A DNA stretch of 37,467 nucleotides from Alphaproteobacteria bacterium (GTDB lineage: Bacteria; Pseudomonadota; Alphaproteobacteria; GCA-2731375): positions 1 to 37,467 of the forward strand of contig JAPKBD010000004.1 in the NCBI GenBank assembly GCA_028824965.1, given 5' to 3'. The position numbers and the translations under genes were made by a program. The notes below the pieces were generated by a model, which was not told where the DNA came from, made no database searches, and saw only the letters and a list, made by a program, of their open reading frames with translations. Below, one piece after another: positions 15,716-24,710 of the stretch (the first letter of the stretch is position 1; the number at the start of each line of letters is the position of its first letter).

Positions 15716-16423
15716 CTATTCCTGGAAACGATAGCCGAGGCCGTACAATGTTTCGATACGGGTAAAGTCATCATCGGCGGCCTTAAACTTTCGGCGCAGG
15801 CGTTTGATATGAGAATCAATTGTGCGGTCATCGACGTATATATTGTCGCCATATGCCGCATCCATCAACTGGTCACGGCTTTTTACATGGCCGGGATGTT
15901 TGACCAGGGCCTGCAGGATCAAAAATTCGGTTACCGTTAATTGCACCCCGGCATTACGCCAGGTGCATTCATGGCGGGTTGGGTCCAGGCGCAGATCACC
16001 CCGGATCAGCAATGCGCCTTCATCGCTTTGACCACCCAGTGCCCCTGGCCCGGCTGTGACATCCGCCCGACGTAGTACGGCGCGAATGCGTTCGATCAAC
16101 AGGCGTTGGGAAAACGGTTTACGGATAAAATCATCCGCGCCCATTTTCAGGCCCAGCATTTCATCAATTTCCTCGTCCTTGGAAGTTAGGAAAATAACCG
16201 GCACCGCTGAAACCCGACGCAGTTTGTTCAATAATTCCATACCGTCCATGCCCGGCATCTTGATATCCAGCACGGCCAGGTCCGGCGCCTTTTGGGACAT
16301 TGCCGCCAAGGCCGCCTGACTGTCCGAATAGGTCACGACCTTGAAACCCTCCGCCTCCAACGCAATAGAAACAGAGGTCAAAATATTGCGGTCGTCATCG
16401 ACTAACGTGATGGTCGCGGCCAT
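15716..16423 (-). CDS. chvI: OmpR-family response regulator ChvI
   Basis: Encodes 235 aa. The receiver domain has LVDDDRNIL, phosphorylation Asp in [13 protein letters not shown] (about residue 54), Thr/Ser in FLTSKDEE and Lys in FIRKPFSQ. The winged-helix DNA-binding domain runs from about 140 ([30 protein letters not shown]) to [17 protein letters not shown] and the GLGYRF tail, all typical of ChvI. The gene is upstream of and probably co-transcribed with chvG. Its own promoter should lie in the 102-nt gap behind the MATE gene. It regulates envelope, exopolysaccharide and acid-stress genes in relatives. Confidence 0.94.
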   Translation of the reverse strand: MAATITLVDDDRNILTSVSIALEAEGFKVVTYSDSQAALAAMSQKAPDLAVLDIKMPGMDGMELLNKLRRVSAVPVIFLTSKDEEIDEMLGLKMGADDFIRKPFSQRLLIERIRAVLRRADVTAGPGALGGQSDEGALLIRGDLRLDPTRHECTWRNAGVQLTVTEFLILQALVKHPGHVKSRDQLMDAAYGDNIYVDDRTIDSHIKRLRRKFKAADDDFTRIETLYGLGYRFQE

Positions 16424-16525
16424 GCGATCTCCCTTCGTCCCTGCCCATCATGTAGGCAGCTTCGTCATAGCATCAAGTGTGGCCCGAAATGGGGCCGGAT
16501 TGTGACCATATCAGGGCAAAGTTAA

Positions 16526-17911
16526 CTAAAGGCGCGCCACTGGGTGCTTCGAAATATAATAGAAGCGGCCCGCCAATAAAATGGAGGCCAGGGTGACGCC
16601 GCAAAATGTGCCCATCATCAGGCCAGGGGTGCCGTATCCGGCCCAAAAGGCAAAACCCCGCGCCGCTGGCACCATGACAAAAAGAAAGGCGAATAGGTGC
16701 AATACGGACGGCACCCAAACATCCCCCGCCCCTCGCAGTGCGCCCATCAAAACGCCTTGCGCGCCGTCGCTGATCAAAGTTGCCGCCGCCACAAATAGGG
16801 TGGGTATGGCGATGGCCAATAACACGGGGTCTTGGGTAAATATCTTCGCCAATGGTCCTGGGAATATGGCGACGACAATCGCCATTATTGCCATGAGGAC
16901 AGTAATGGTGAACAGACCGGCCCAGCCCGAAAGTACCATTTGCCGATGGTTTTGACGTCCAATGGCCAGGCCGACATGCACGGCCGTTGCGGTGCCGACG
17001 CCGATGGCACCCATGTAACAGAACGCGACCAACATCATGACAACCTGGAATGCACCCACCGCCTCGGTGCCCAGGTGGCCCGCGAATATGGTCAGGGACG
17101 CAAAGGCCGCGGATTCCAATCCCTGCGCCAGCCCCAGGGGATAGCCCAGGCTACGCAGTTTTCGCCCGATCTCCGCCGCGCGAAACATCTGTCGGCGCAC
17201 GTTATAATGGCCGCCATCCCGCATACGCAGAATATACATGACCGCCAACAGACCGATGATCCAGCGGACAATCGTTGTCGCCCAGGCGGCACCCTCGCCA
17301 CCAGACGTAATTTGGCTAATCTGTGCAATCGGTCCGTCGATCAACAGCCAGTTCAGGGCCACATTCAGGATGTTCGCAGTGATTGTAATAACAAGGCCGG
17401 GCCCGGGGCGGCCCAGGGATTCCAAAAACAAAATGGAGGCGGTAAAAACCAGTTGGCCCGGTAGCCCCAGGTTTAGAATGACCAGAACGCTCCCGGCACC
17501 AGCTGCCAGGTCCGCCTCCTGCCCCTGTAGTTCATAGAAGAATGCGCCGCCCTGGGCCAACAATGCAAAAAACACGCCCAGGACAAGGGCATGCATCACC
17601 GAAACCCGCCAGATCACACCGCAATCCTGGTGCCGCCTGGCACCATAGGCTTGTGAACACAAAATTGCTGTGCCCACCAACATACCGACGCCAATCAACA
17701 TACAGACCATATGCACCGCATGGCCCAGACTATAGAACGCCAGTTCCCGACTGCTGACATAACCGGTCATAGCCGTATCGACCATGATCAGCACCAGCAT
17801 ACCCGTTCGCGCGGCCGTGACCGGCACTGCTAGTTTGCCAATGGCACCCACGCGCGCAAAGAAATCGGCTGTGAGGCCGCGATTAGGTGTTCTGGGGTCG
17901 GTCGTGTTCAT
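16526..17911 (-). CDS. MATE-family multidrug/toxin efflux transporter (NorM-like)
   Basis: Encodes 461 aa from ATG 17911; the ORF-track start is a TTG 23 codons further up with no ribosome binding site. The length and about 12 transmembrane helices fit NorM-type MATE exporters. The first helices contain KLAVPVTAARTGMLVLIMVDTAMTGY, the conserved MATE opening with an Asp in TM2 (VDTAMTG), and a second repeat starts near LGYPLGLAQGLESAAFAS. It should export organic cations or flavin-like compounds using a Na+ or H+ gradient. It sits between chvI and the divergent HugZ-like gene, interrupting the usual alphaproteobacterial pckA/chvI neighbourhood. Confidence 0.9.
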   Translation of the reverse strand: MNTTDPRTPNRGLTADFFARVGAIGKLAVPVTAARTGMLVLIMVDTAMTGYVSSRELAFYSLGHAVHMVCMLIGVGMLVGTAILCSQAYGARRHQDCGVIWRVSVMHALVLGVFFALLAQGGAFFYELQGQEADLAAGAGSVLVILNLGLPGQLVFTASILFLESLGRPGPGLVITITANILNVALNWLLIDGPIAQISQITSGGEGAAWATTIVRWIIGLLAVMYILRMRDGGHYNVRRQMFRAAEIGRKLRSLGYPLGLAQGLESAAFASLTIFAGHLGTEAVGAFQVVMMLVAFCYMGAIGVGTATAVHVGLAIGRQNHRQMVLSGWAGLFTITVLMAIMAIVVAIFPGPLAKIFTQDPVLLAIAIPTLFVAAATLISDGAQGVLMGALRGAGDVWVPSVLHLFAFLFVMVPAARGFAFWAGYGTPGLMMGTFCGVTLASILLAGRFYYISKHPVARL

Positions 17912-18013
17912 GGGGTATAATGATTGCTGAGTGTTGGCACGGGAATAGTTTCGCTGACGCGCTATACGCGCCTTTGACAATAATTGCCACGGAACAATAT
18001 ACGGAACAATGCA

Positions 18014-18757
18014 ATGACATCATCAGATGTTTCCCACCGACAGACAGCCCGTGATCTGATGCGGTCCCAGGATTGGGGGGTGCTGGCGACTGCTATGCCT
18101 GGTGATGGCCACCCCTATGCGTCCCTGGTTCTTGTTGCGGCGGACTATGACGCGACGCCCATATTGCTGATGTCTGACTTGGCGGAACATGCCAAGAATA
18201 TCGCGGGCGATGATCGTGTCTCGTTGTTGTTCGATGGCACCCGTGGTTTATCCTCACCCCTGACCGGCGCACGGCTCAGTGTTCAGGGCCGTGCCGAACG
18301 CTGTAACGACGCGCGCCTTCGCGACCGCTTTCTGGCCCGCCATGAAGATGCCTCTCAGTATGTCGATTTTGGCGATTTTGCATTTTATCGCGTGGTGGTC
18401 GCGCGGGGGCATCTCGTCGCGGGCTTTGGCAAGATCGAATGGATTGATCGCGGCGACCTTTTGTACAGCGCGTCGGAGGCAGCCGATTTAAATGGCATGC
18501 ATGAATGGGAAGCTTCTGCCAATCGTCACATGAACGAGGATCACAGCGACGCCATCCAAAACTATGCCCAGAACCTCCTCAATGGGCAGGGTGATGGCTG
18601 GACGATGACCGGTTGTGACCCGGAAGGTTGTGATTTACGCCGGGGGGCTGATGTCCTGCGTCTGGCCTTCCCCGAACCCTGCCATGACCCCGATTCGCTG
18701 CGCCGGCAACTTGTGGCCCTGGCCCGCCGTGCCGCTGTTCAACATCCCGAAACATAG
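18014..18757 (+). CDS. HugZ-like pyridoxamine-phosphate-oxidase-fold protein with DUF2470 domain
   Basis: Encodes 247 aa from ATG 18014; the ORF track begins 10 codons earlier. The N-terminal split-barrel FMN-binding-like domain spans about 1-150 (WGVLATAMPGDGHPYASLVLVAAD, HAKNIAGDDRVSLLF, RLSVQGRAE), and FYRVVVARGHLVAGFGKIEWI forms its end. The C-terminal DUF2470 domain contains HMNEDHSDAIQNYA, with His residues that take part in heme binding in HugZ-type heme oxygenases. The protein may therefore degrade or bind heme, or be an FMN-linked protein. No iron-uptake genes are nearby. It is divergent from the MATE gene across 102 nt. Confidence 0.85.
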   Translation: MTSSDVSHRQTARDLMRSQDWGVLATAMPGDGHPYASLVLVAADYDATPILLMSDLAEHAKNIAGDDRVSLLFDGTRGLSSPLTGARLSVQGRAERCNDARLRDRFLARHEDASQYVDFGDFAFYRVVVARGHLVAGFGKIEWIDRGDLLYSASEAADLNGMHEWEASANRHMNEDHSDAIQNYAQNLLNGQGDGWTMTGCDPEGCDLRRGADVLRLAFPEPCHDPDSLRRQLVALARRAAVQHPET

Positions 18758-18853
18758 TTAATCCGGCGCGGCGGTCTAAAACGCCCCTATGTCACAGCCT
18801 GCGCCAAATTGCCGCACCCTTTAGGGCAAATGCCATTTTGCGCAATAGGATTA

Positions 18854-18882
18854 TTGCCTCTTAAACAAATGGCGCTTATCTT
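18854..18882 (+). promoter_or_regulatory. Tentative promoter for pckA
   Basis: TTGCCT and TATCTT are separated by 17 nt, about 120 nt upstream of the pckA start. Each hexamer matches consensus at four of six positions. A small hairpin CGGCA-AAAA-TGCCG (18959-18972) lies in the putative leader. This is a weak prediction. Confidence 0.22.
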
Positions 18883-19004
18883 GGCGATAGGGGCATCATT
18901 TAATAAGGGCGGGTGCATATTCGCCGTCATCGACAAACAATTAACGCTTAGGGTCTGTCGGCAAAAATGCCGGTGGACGTTTCGTCGTCTCGTAGGAGAA
19001 TACC

Positions 19005-20612
19005 GTGACGCAGATCGGAGCTAACATCAGCCGCCATGGGCTGAACATCCACGGCATCAACAATGCCGCCAACGAATATTGGAATCTGGAAGCGCCCGCG
19101 CTGTACCAGATGGCTTTGGCCAACAATGAAGCGGAATTAAGTCAGGGCGGCGCCCTTGTTTGCCGCACAGGTGTCCATACGGGGCGCTCTGCCAATGACA
19201 AGTTCATTGTGCGTGAGGCAGAGAATGAAGCCAATATCGATTGGGGCTCTGTTAACAAGCCGATCGAACCCGATCAATTCGACGATATTTTGCAGGCGCA
19301 CCTGGCCCATTACGAAGGCAAGGACCTGTATGTCCAGGATGTCTGGGCCGGTGCCGACAAGGGCCACCGTCTGGCCGTTCGGGTTGTAACTGAACAGGCC
19401 TGGCATACATTGTTTGCCCGCAACATGTTCATTCAGCCCACAGCGGAAGAACTGGCGAATTTCGAACCGCAGTTCACGATCATGCAGGCGCCTGAGTTGG
19501 AGGCACCAACGGGTACCCCAGGTTTGGGATCCGGTACCTATATTCTGGCGAATTTCGAACGGCGTATTGTTCTGATCGGCGGTACGTCTTATGCGGGCGA
19601 GATCAAAAAGTCCGTATTTTCGATCCTGAATTATATTCTGCCGGGCAATGATGTCTTGCCCATGCATTGTTCCGTCAATGTGGGCGCGGATGGTGGTGCG
19701 GCGATTTTCTTTGGCCTTTCGGGCACCGGCAAAACCACGTTATCGGCGGATCCCAACCGGCAGTTGGTGGGCGATGATGAACATGGTTGGGGTGATGCCG
19801 GCCTGTTCAATTTTGAAGGCGGCTGTTACGCCAAGGTGATTAATCTGTCGGCCGAGGCGGAACCGGAAATTTTTGCCACCACACGGCGTTTCGGCACAGT
19901 GCTTGAAAATGTTGTGATGGACCCTGATACACGGGTTCTGGATCTGGACGATGGCCGCTATACGGAAAACACCCGGGCCTCGTACCCATTGGACTTTATT
20001 CCGAATATCGCCGAATCCGGTACGTCCGGGCATCCGCGCAATGTAGTGATGTTGACGGCGGATGCCTTTGGCGTGCTGCCGCCGCTATCCAAGTTGACGC
20101 CCGAACAGGCGATGTATCATTTCCTCTCGGGCTATACGGCCAAGGTTGCCGGCACGGAAAAAGGCGTGGGCAGCGAACCGCAGGCGACGTTCTCCGCCTG
20201 TTTTGGTGCCCCTTTCATGCCGCGTCATCCGGCGGTTTATGGCAACATGTTGCGCGATCGTATTGCCGAACACGGCGTCGATTGCTGGTTGGTCAACACA
20301 GGTTGGACCGGTGGCATTTATGGCACCGGTTATCGGATGCCGATCCAGCACACGCGGGCTTTGTTAAGCGCGGCGCTGGAAGGGCAATTGGTCGATGTGG
20401 CGTTCCGGAAGGACGAAAATTTCGGCCTTTTGGTCCCTGAATCCTGCCCTGGTGTTCCCAGCGAAATTCTTAATCCGCGCAGCACATGGTCGGACGGTGC
20501 GGCCTATGATGCCCAGGCAAAAGATTTGGTCGCGTTGTTCCAGGCGAATTTTGCTAAATACGATGCCCACGTGGATGACAGCGTGAAGGCTGCCGCCCCG
20601 AAGGCTGCCTAG
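19005..20612 (+). CDS. pckA: Phosphoenolpyruvate carboxykinase (ATP)
   Basis: Encodes 535 aa, the normal length. It starts with GTG and a strong TAGGAG 6 nt upstream. It converts oxaloacetate plus ATP to PEP, the entry step of gluconeogenesis. Recognisable landmarks are [14 protein letters not shown], the HCSVNVG kinase-1a-like block, Walker [12 protein letters not shown] (237-247), GDDEHGWGD metal/nucleotide motif and the C-terminal [11 protein letters not shown] plus NTGWTGG. In many alphaproteobacteria pckA is divergent from chvI-chvG-hprK; that ancient neighbourhood is still visible here with the MATE and HugZ-like genes inserted between. PEP is the phosphate donor of the PTS-Ntr encoded 9 kb upstream. 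Confidence 0.97.
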   Translation: MTQIGANISRHGLNIHGINNAANEYWNLEAPALYQMALANNEAELSQGGALVCRTGVHTGRSANDKFIVREAENEANIDWGSVNKPIEPDQFDDILQAHLAHYEGKDLYVQDVWAGADKGHRLAVRVVTEQAWHTLFARNMFIQPTAEELANFEPQFTIMQAPELEAPTGTPGLGSGTYILANFERRIVLIGGTSYAGEIKKSVFSILNYILPGNDVLPMHCSVNVGADGGAAIFFGLSGTGKTTLSADPNRQLVGDDEHGWGDAGLFNFEGGCYAKVINLSAEAEPEIFATTRRFGTVLENVVMDPDTRVLDLDDGRYTENTRASYPLDFIPNIAESGTSGHPRNVVMLTADAFGVLPPLSKLTPEQAMYHFLSGYTAKVAGTEKGVGSEPQATFSACFGAPFMPRHPAVYGNMLRDRIAEHGVDCWLVNTGWTGGIYGTGYRMPIQHTRALLSAALEGQLVDVAFRKDENFGLLVPESCPGVPSEILNPRSTWSDGAAYDAQAKDLVALFQANFAKYDAHVDDSVKAAAPKAA

Positions 20613-20785
20613 CGAACAGCCTCTGGCTTATGGTGAGAGCCCAAGTGCATGTAGACAGGTGTGGCCATCTGCCGCATTGGCGCGCGGCACGAGGGGCCCT
20701 ATCTTGCTGCTCAACGATTGATCGCCCGTAAGGGGATGTAATCGTCACAGGGGCTTGGTATTCGATCAAACAGGTTAAATTTGGA

Positions 20786-20810
20786 ATCAAATTGAAGCTG
20801 ATAATTTGAT
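20786..20810. promoter_or_regulatory. Perfect inverted repeat upstream of the phosphate transporter gene
   Basis: ATCAAATT and AATTTGAT flank a 9-nt spacer, 76 nt before the start codon of the PiT gene. Symmetry and AT-rich arms suit an operator for a dimeric regulator. It does not resemble a clear Pho box. Confidence 0.35.
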
Positions 20811-20823
20811 CTATCTCAAAAAG

Positions 20824-20867
20824 TTAGAGCAACTTGCCTGCGTTCAATAGAACGCAGATCGCTCTAA
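20824..20867 (+). promoter_or_regulatory. Nested stem-loop in the leader of the phosphate transporter gene
   Basis: An inner perfect hairpin CTGCGTTC-AATA-GAACGCAG (20838-20857) sits within outer arms TTAGAGC (20824-20830) and GCTCTAA (20861-20867). There are 15 paired bases and an asymmetric internal loop (7 and 3 nt). It ends 18 nt before the ATG. There is no T-run, so it is more likely a leader RNA structure or operator than a terminator. Confidence 0.45.
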
Positions 20868-20885
20868 GCGCGGGGGCGCGGGTTA

Positions 20886-22385
20886 ATGTATAAAGAGACA
20901 CTCAGCAAGGATCTGGCCAAATTTGACCGGATTGGCGCTGCAACACTGGAACATGCGCGGCCCGTCACAAAGCTGGGCCTGGCGCTGTTGTTCCTGTTGA
21001 TCGTTTGGGTCGGCGTCACCATTATCAGTGCGGGCGGGGAACAGCACATCGTGGTGATTACAGCCGGCATTATCGGCGGCTATATGGCATTGAATATCGG
21101 TGCCAACGATGTCGCCAATAATGTGGGGCCCGCCGTCGGCTCCCGCGCCCTGACCATGGTGGGGGCTTTGATCATCGCCTCAGTTTTTGAGGCCCTGGGC
21201 GCCATTGTCGCAGGCGGTGATGTGGTCAACACCATATCCAAGGGCATAATCGCACCGGATGATTTTCCCAGCTCCGACATGTTTATCTGGAGCATGCTGT
21301 CGGCCTTGTTAGCTGCTGCCCTGTGGGTCAATATTGCCACGATGGTGAACGCCCCTGTTTCAACCACCCATTCCATTGTTGGTGGGGTTATTGGTGCCGG
21401 TATCGCTGCCGTGGGTTTCAGCGTCATTAACTGGCCGACGTTGGGTATGATCGCTGCATCCTGGGTTATTTCACCTCTTATGGGCGGCGTTATAGCGGCA
21501 ATTTTCCTGGCCTTTATCAAGGCCAATATCATCTATCGCGATGACAAGATTGCCGGAGCCAAGCGTTGGGTGCCGATCCTGGTAGCGTTGATGGCCGGGG
21601 TGTTTTCCGCCTATCTGGTCATGAAAGGTCTAAAGCGGGTCTGGACGCCTGATGGCTGGACCATCACTGCCATTGGCGTCGCGGTTTTCGCGGGGTCCTA
21701 TTTCATTCTAAATCCGCTGATCCGCAAGCAGGCGGAAGGCATGGAAAACCGCAATAAATCTGTGCGGACATTATTTACAATTCCACTGATCTGCTCTGCT
21801 GCCCTGTTGTCTTTCGCCCATGGCTCTAACGATGTGGCGAATGCGGTTGGTCCCTTGGCAGCAATTGTGGGTGCTGCGGAAACCGGAGAGGTGGCCGCAA
21901 AGGTGGAAATCCCCCTTTGGGTCATGTTCATCGGCGCTGCCGGAATATCGGCGGGTTTGTTACTGTTCGGCCCGAAATTGATCCGTACCGTCGGTCAGCA
22001 GATTACCAAGATGAACCCCATGCGGGCCTATTGCGTGGCCCTGTCGGCGGCAATTACCGTGATCATTGCCTCAACCATGGGCTTGCCTGTCAGTTCGACC
22101 CATATTGCGGTGGGTGCAGTTTTTGGCGTGGGCTTTTACAGGGAATGGCAAACTGCGCGACGGACCCATATCAACCATGGCCGCTATGGTGAGGCGGGCC
22201 GGCGCATTAGGGCGAACAAGCGCAATGGTGACAATACAGAAAACTCGGCGCGCGCCTTGCGGCGCAGATTGGTCCGCCGCTCTCACGTCATGACAATTGC
22301 TGCCGCCTGGGTCATTACAGTACCTGCATCAGCCGTGATGGCAGGCGCAATTTTCTGGACCCTGCAGTATGTTCGTAGTTTTTAA
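20886..22385 (+). CDS. pit: PiT-family inorganic phosphate transporter
   Basis: Encodes 499 aa. The duplicated PiT signature is clear: NIGANDVANNVGPAVGS near residue 71 and HGSNDVANAVGPLAAIVGAAETG near residue 313. About ten to eleven hydrophobic helices are present, with a hydrophilic loop near 280-295 and a second basic cytoplasmic stretch (RTHINHGRYGEAGRRIRANKRNG) before the last helix. It moves metal-phosphate complexes with protons into the cell. The N-terminal 35 residues are a cytoplasmic extension. No PhoU-like (DUF47) partner gene is adjacent. The leader carries two inverted repeats described separately. Confidence 0.94.
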   Translation: MYKETLSKDLAKFDRIGAATLEHARPVTKLGLALLFLLIVWVGVTIISAGGEQHIVVITAGIIGGYMALNIGANDVANNVGPAVGSRALTMVGALIIASVFEALGAIVAGGDVVNTISKGIIAPDDFPSSDMFIWSMLSALLAAALWVNIATMVNAPVSTTHSIVGGVIGAGIAAVGFSVINWPTLGMIAASWVISPLMGGVIAAIFLAFIKANIIYRDDKIAGAKRWVPILVALMAGVFSAYLVMKGLKRVWTPDGWTITAIGVAVFAGSYFILNPLIRKQAEGMENRNKSVRTLFTIPLICSAALLSFAHGSNDVANAVGPLAAIVGAAETGEVAAKVEIPLWVMFIGAAGISAGLLLFGPKLIRTVGQQITKMNPMRAYCVALSAAITVIIASTMGLPVSSTHIAVGAVFGVGFYREWQTARRTHINHGRYGEAGRRIRANKRNGDNTENSARALRRRLVRRSHVMTIAAAWVITVPASAVMAGAIFWTLQYVRSF

Positions 22386-22453
22386 GGCCATTCGTTTTTT
22401 GGTCATGAATAGCGCTCGGAAATAGCTCTTGAGAACAGGGATGAACAGGCATC

Positions 22454-23128
22454 ATGCTGCTGGCAATTGAGGGTATAGACGGCGCCGGTAAAGGCACCCT
22501 ATGTCGGGAATTATTGGTCCGCGCCAAAGCTGCCGGAATCAACGCTGCCACTTTGTCTTTTCCCCGTTATGAGGAAACCCAGTTTTCCGACCTGGTGGGT
22601 CGGTATCTTCGTGGCGAGATGGGGGCCATTGATCAAGTGCCCGTGCGCCAGGCCGCCCTGCTATATGCTGGTGACCGCTTTGAAAGCCGGGATCGTTTGT
22701 TGGCCCTTATCGCAGACCATGATCTGGTGATCCTGGACCGCTATGTGGCATCCAATATTGCTTACAACGGCGCCAAGGTTTCCGGTCAAGCGCGTGATGA
22801 GCTGATGACCTGGATCGAACAGCTGGAATTCGGTATGTTCGAATTGCCCCGCCCGGACCTGACGTTGTTGCTGGCAACATCCACGGCCCTTGCCGACCGA
22901 TTGGTCGGCGAAAAAGCCGCCCGCAGCTATACGGACGAAACCAGAGACATGCATGAAGCCGACCGGGGTTATCTGGACCTGGTCGCCGACGTCTATGGCC
23001 AACTGGCCGTCGCCGGCGGCGATCACTGGTTGGTGGTTGATCCGACAGACGGTGCCGGTAACTTGCGACCACCCGATGATATCGCAGCCGGGATCTGGCA
23101 ACACCCGGATCTTGCAGCCTTAGGGTAA
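22454..23128 (+). CDS. Thymidylate kinase-like protein, actinobacterial/eukaryote-like subtype
   Basis: Encodes 224 aa. P-loop GIDGAGKGT (7-15), then SFPRYEET instead of the REPGGT stretch normal in proteobacterial Tmk, DRYVASNIAYNGAK with the catalytic DRY, and a C-terminal lid/helix RSYTDETRDMHEADRGYL. This FPRY and D-x-HE pattern is that of the Mycobacterium and human enzymes. The protein should phosphorylate dTMP to dTDP. It may be the sole Tmk or a second enzyme beside a canonical copy elsewhere. Its 3' end overlaps the convergent Lin0512 gene by 9 nt. Ribosome binding site unclear. Confidence 0.88.
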   Translation: MLLAIEGIDGAGKGTLCRELLVRAKAAGINAATLSFPRYEETQFSDLVGRYLRGEMGAIDQVPVRQAALLYAGDRFESRDRLLALIADHDLVILDRYVASNIAYNGAKVSGQARDELMTWIEQLEFGMFELPRPDLTLLLATSTALADRLVGEKAARSYTDETRDMHEADRGYLDLVADVYGQLAVAGGDHWLVVDPTDGAGNLRPPDDIAAGIWQHPDLAALG

Positions 23129-23464
23129 GTCCAAGCTTACCACTATTGCGGCCGAGGCAATGACGGCGAAATCGCCAATGGCCTCATCGGGTACGTCCAG
23201 GCCACCTTTGATCACATTGACTGTGACCGTGCCATAGGGCAATGCCGCTTTAATGGCCTCCCTGTTCACTTTGTCAGGCTCCTGCACCCCGATTGTCACG
23301 TCCACAAACATCCCCGTGGATGGGTCCACGCCCAAGGTTCGGATCATGGTCAGGGATGAATGATGCAGGGCATCGTCCACGGCCCGCAACGCAGCCTTGG
23401 TATAATCGCCGCCGTGCAAATCGTTGCCCGCACCCATTTCCAGTATCACGCGTTTTTTTGTCAT
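23120..23464 (-). CDS. Lin0512-family conserved protein, paralog A
   Basis: Encodes 114 aa. The sequence opens RVILEMGAGNDLHGGDYTKAALRAVDDALHHSSL, with VDVTIGVQEPDKVN in the middle and GGLDVP near the end, the pattern of the Lin0512 family (PF09585), about 110-115 aa with no assigned function. The ATG overlaps the stop of its paralog by 4 nt. The two proteins align over their whole length. An acidic Asp tail (VSLDLP) ends it. Related small hydrolase-like or cyclic ring-forming proteins are known, but nothing in the sequence fixes a role. Confidence 0.85.
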   Translation of the reverse strand: MTKKRVILEMGAGNDLHGGDYTKAALRAVDDALHHSSLTMIRTLGVDPSTGMFVDVTIGVQEPDKVNREAIKAALPYGTVTVNVIKGGLDVPDEAIGDFAVIASAAIVVSLDLP

Positions 23465-23829
23465 GACCCGGTCCCGTCCCCCGACCCTTGGGCCATGTCC
23501 AGATAAACGACGGCGGCGGCATGCGCCATCACGGTCGCATCGGTGCCTTGCTCATTGGGGATTTCCAAGCCGCCTTGGACGACTTTCACTGTACCGGTGC
23601 CATGGGGCAATACCGCCAGCACGGCTGCATGGTCCACTTGATCGGGTTGCGGCACACCGATGGTGACGGCGACCTGCATAGAATCTACATCCAGATCCAA
23701 GGCTTTCGCCACTGTCAGTGAATTGTGCCAAAGGGCATCTTTTAAGGCGCGGACCGCTGCCTTGGTATAGTCCGTGCCGCGAATATCGGTACCCATGCCG
23801 ATTTCCAGCACCATACGCTTCATTGTCAT
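23461..23829 (-). CDS. Lin0512-family conserved protein, paralog B
   Basis: Encodes 122 aa from ATG 23829; the ORF track is 30 codons longer, but those lack a ribosome binding site and cross the probable promoter. ATG 23823 is an alternative. Its core mirrors paralog A: RMVLEIGMGTDIRGTDYTKAAVRALKDALWHNSLT, AVTIGVPQPDQVD, GGLEIPNEQGT. The C-terminus adds a short Gly/Ser-rich tail (AQGSGDGTGS). Because the genes are coupled and the products differ at many sites, a two-subunit complex is likely. It is divergent from the GST gene across 65 nt. Confidence 0.85.
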   Translation of the reverse strand: MTMKRMVLEIGMGTDIRGTDYTKAAVRALKDALWHNSLTVAKALDLDVDSMQVAVTIGVPQPDQVDHAAVLAVLPHGTGTVKVVQGGLEIPNEQGTDATVMAHAAAVVYLDMAQGSGDGTGS

Positions 23830-23894
23830 TTGCCTTTCGCCTCCATTCCTGCTTTCCATGGAGCTTAAAGCATCCTGCTTGAATGGAGAAGCAC

Positions 23895-24710
23895 ATGGCT
23901 GATCTGCGTATATTTTCATACATCCCGAACCCCCGCATATGGAAGGCGACGATTGCAGCGCGCCTTTGCGGGGTGGACGTGGAATTGCGCGGGGCCAAAC
24001 CGGGGCAACTATCGGAATGGCTTTGGGATTATGACGCCCGGCCCTTGAACAATGTTGATCGTGCCCGAGGGAAGGAATTGTTGCGGCAAAGCCGAACCGG
24101 CTTCAACACTGAACTGTACAAAACCGATGGCTTTTTGGCGGCGCATCCATTTGGCACCGTCCCGGCGGCATTCGGCCCGAACGGTGATATTGGCATTTTT
24201 GAATCCAATTCTATCGCCAGGGCTGTTGCGCGATTGCGACGTCATGGCCCTGCCTTGTATGGGGATGATCCATATGAGGCATCCCGGATTGATAGTTTTC
24301 TGGATGTTAGTTTGGTCTTTGCCTTGGCCGGACAGAATTATCTTCTCGCCCTAAACAACAATGCCATTACAGCAGACATCCACGGCCAGGCCCGCAAAGC
24401 CTTCACAACGTACATGGCGGGGATGGAGGCGGCGCTTTCGTCCTCGCCAAGCTATCTGGTGGGCGATGACATCACCTTGGCCGATATTGTCTTCGTTGCG
24501 GAACTTTGTTCATTCGCCAGAGAGGCGGTGCATCTTGAACGTTTGTCCGAGCATGGCCTGGAAATCATCTTTCAGCCGGATGCAACGGCGGCTTCGTATC
24601 CTACGGCGATAGCTCATTTTGATGAGCTATGTCAGGGTCCGGCGTTTGTGCCGGACATAGCGCCGTTTATGGAGAAGCTGGAAGCTCGCCGGGAGGCCGG
24701 TTTTAGTTAA
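23895..24710 (+). CDS. Glutathione S-transferase family protein
   Basis: Encodes 271 aa from ATG 23895 (GGAG 6 nt upstream); the ORF track starts at an earlier ATG without a ribosome binding site. The N-terminal thioredoxin-like domain begins LRIFSYIPNPRIWKATIAARLCGVDVEL and ends with the ESNSIARAVARL helix characteristic of GST domain 1. The C-terminal helical domain has the GDDITLADIVF capping motif. It is longer than typical GSTs (200-230) owing to an insertion of about 35 residues in domain 1. It resembles the EF1B-gamma/theta group. Substrate unknown. It overlaps a convergent small gene by 3 nt. Confidence 0.87.
   Translation: MADLRIFSYIPNPRIWKATIAARLCGVDVELRGAKPGQLSEWLWDYDARPLNNVDRARGKELLRQSRTGFNTELYKTDGFLAAHPFGTVPAAFGPNGDIGIFESNSIARAVARLRRHGPALYGDDPYEASRIDSFLDVSLVFALAGQNYLLALNNNAITADIHGQARKAFTTYMAGMEAALSSSPSYLVGDDITLADIVFVAELCSFAREAVHLERLSEHGLEIIFQPDATAASYPTAIAHFDELCQGPAFVPDIAPFMEKLEARREAGFS

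Noticed and set aside
18809-19024. 71-aa plus-strand ORF before pckA
   Set aside because: It overlaps the pckA start and its ribosome binding site, has no ribosome binding site of its own and has no recognisable features.
20554-20790. 78-aa minus-strand ORF after pckA
   Set aside because: Half of it is antisense to pckA and the rest is intergenic, with no ribosome binding site or motif.
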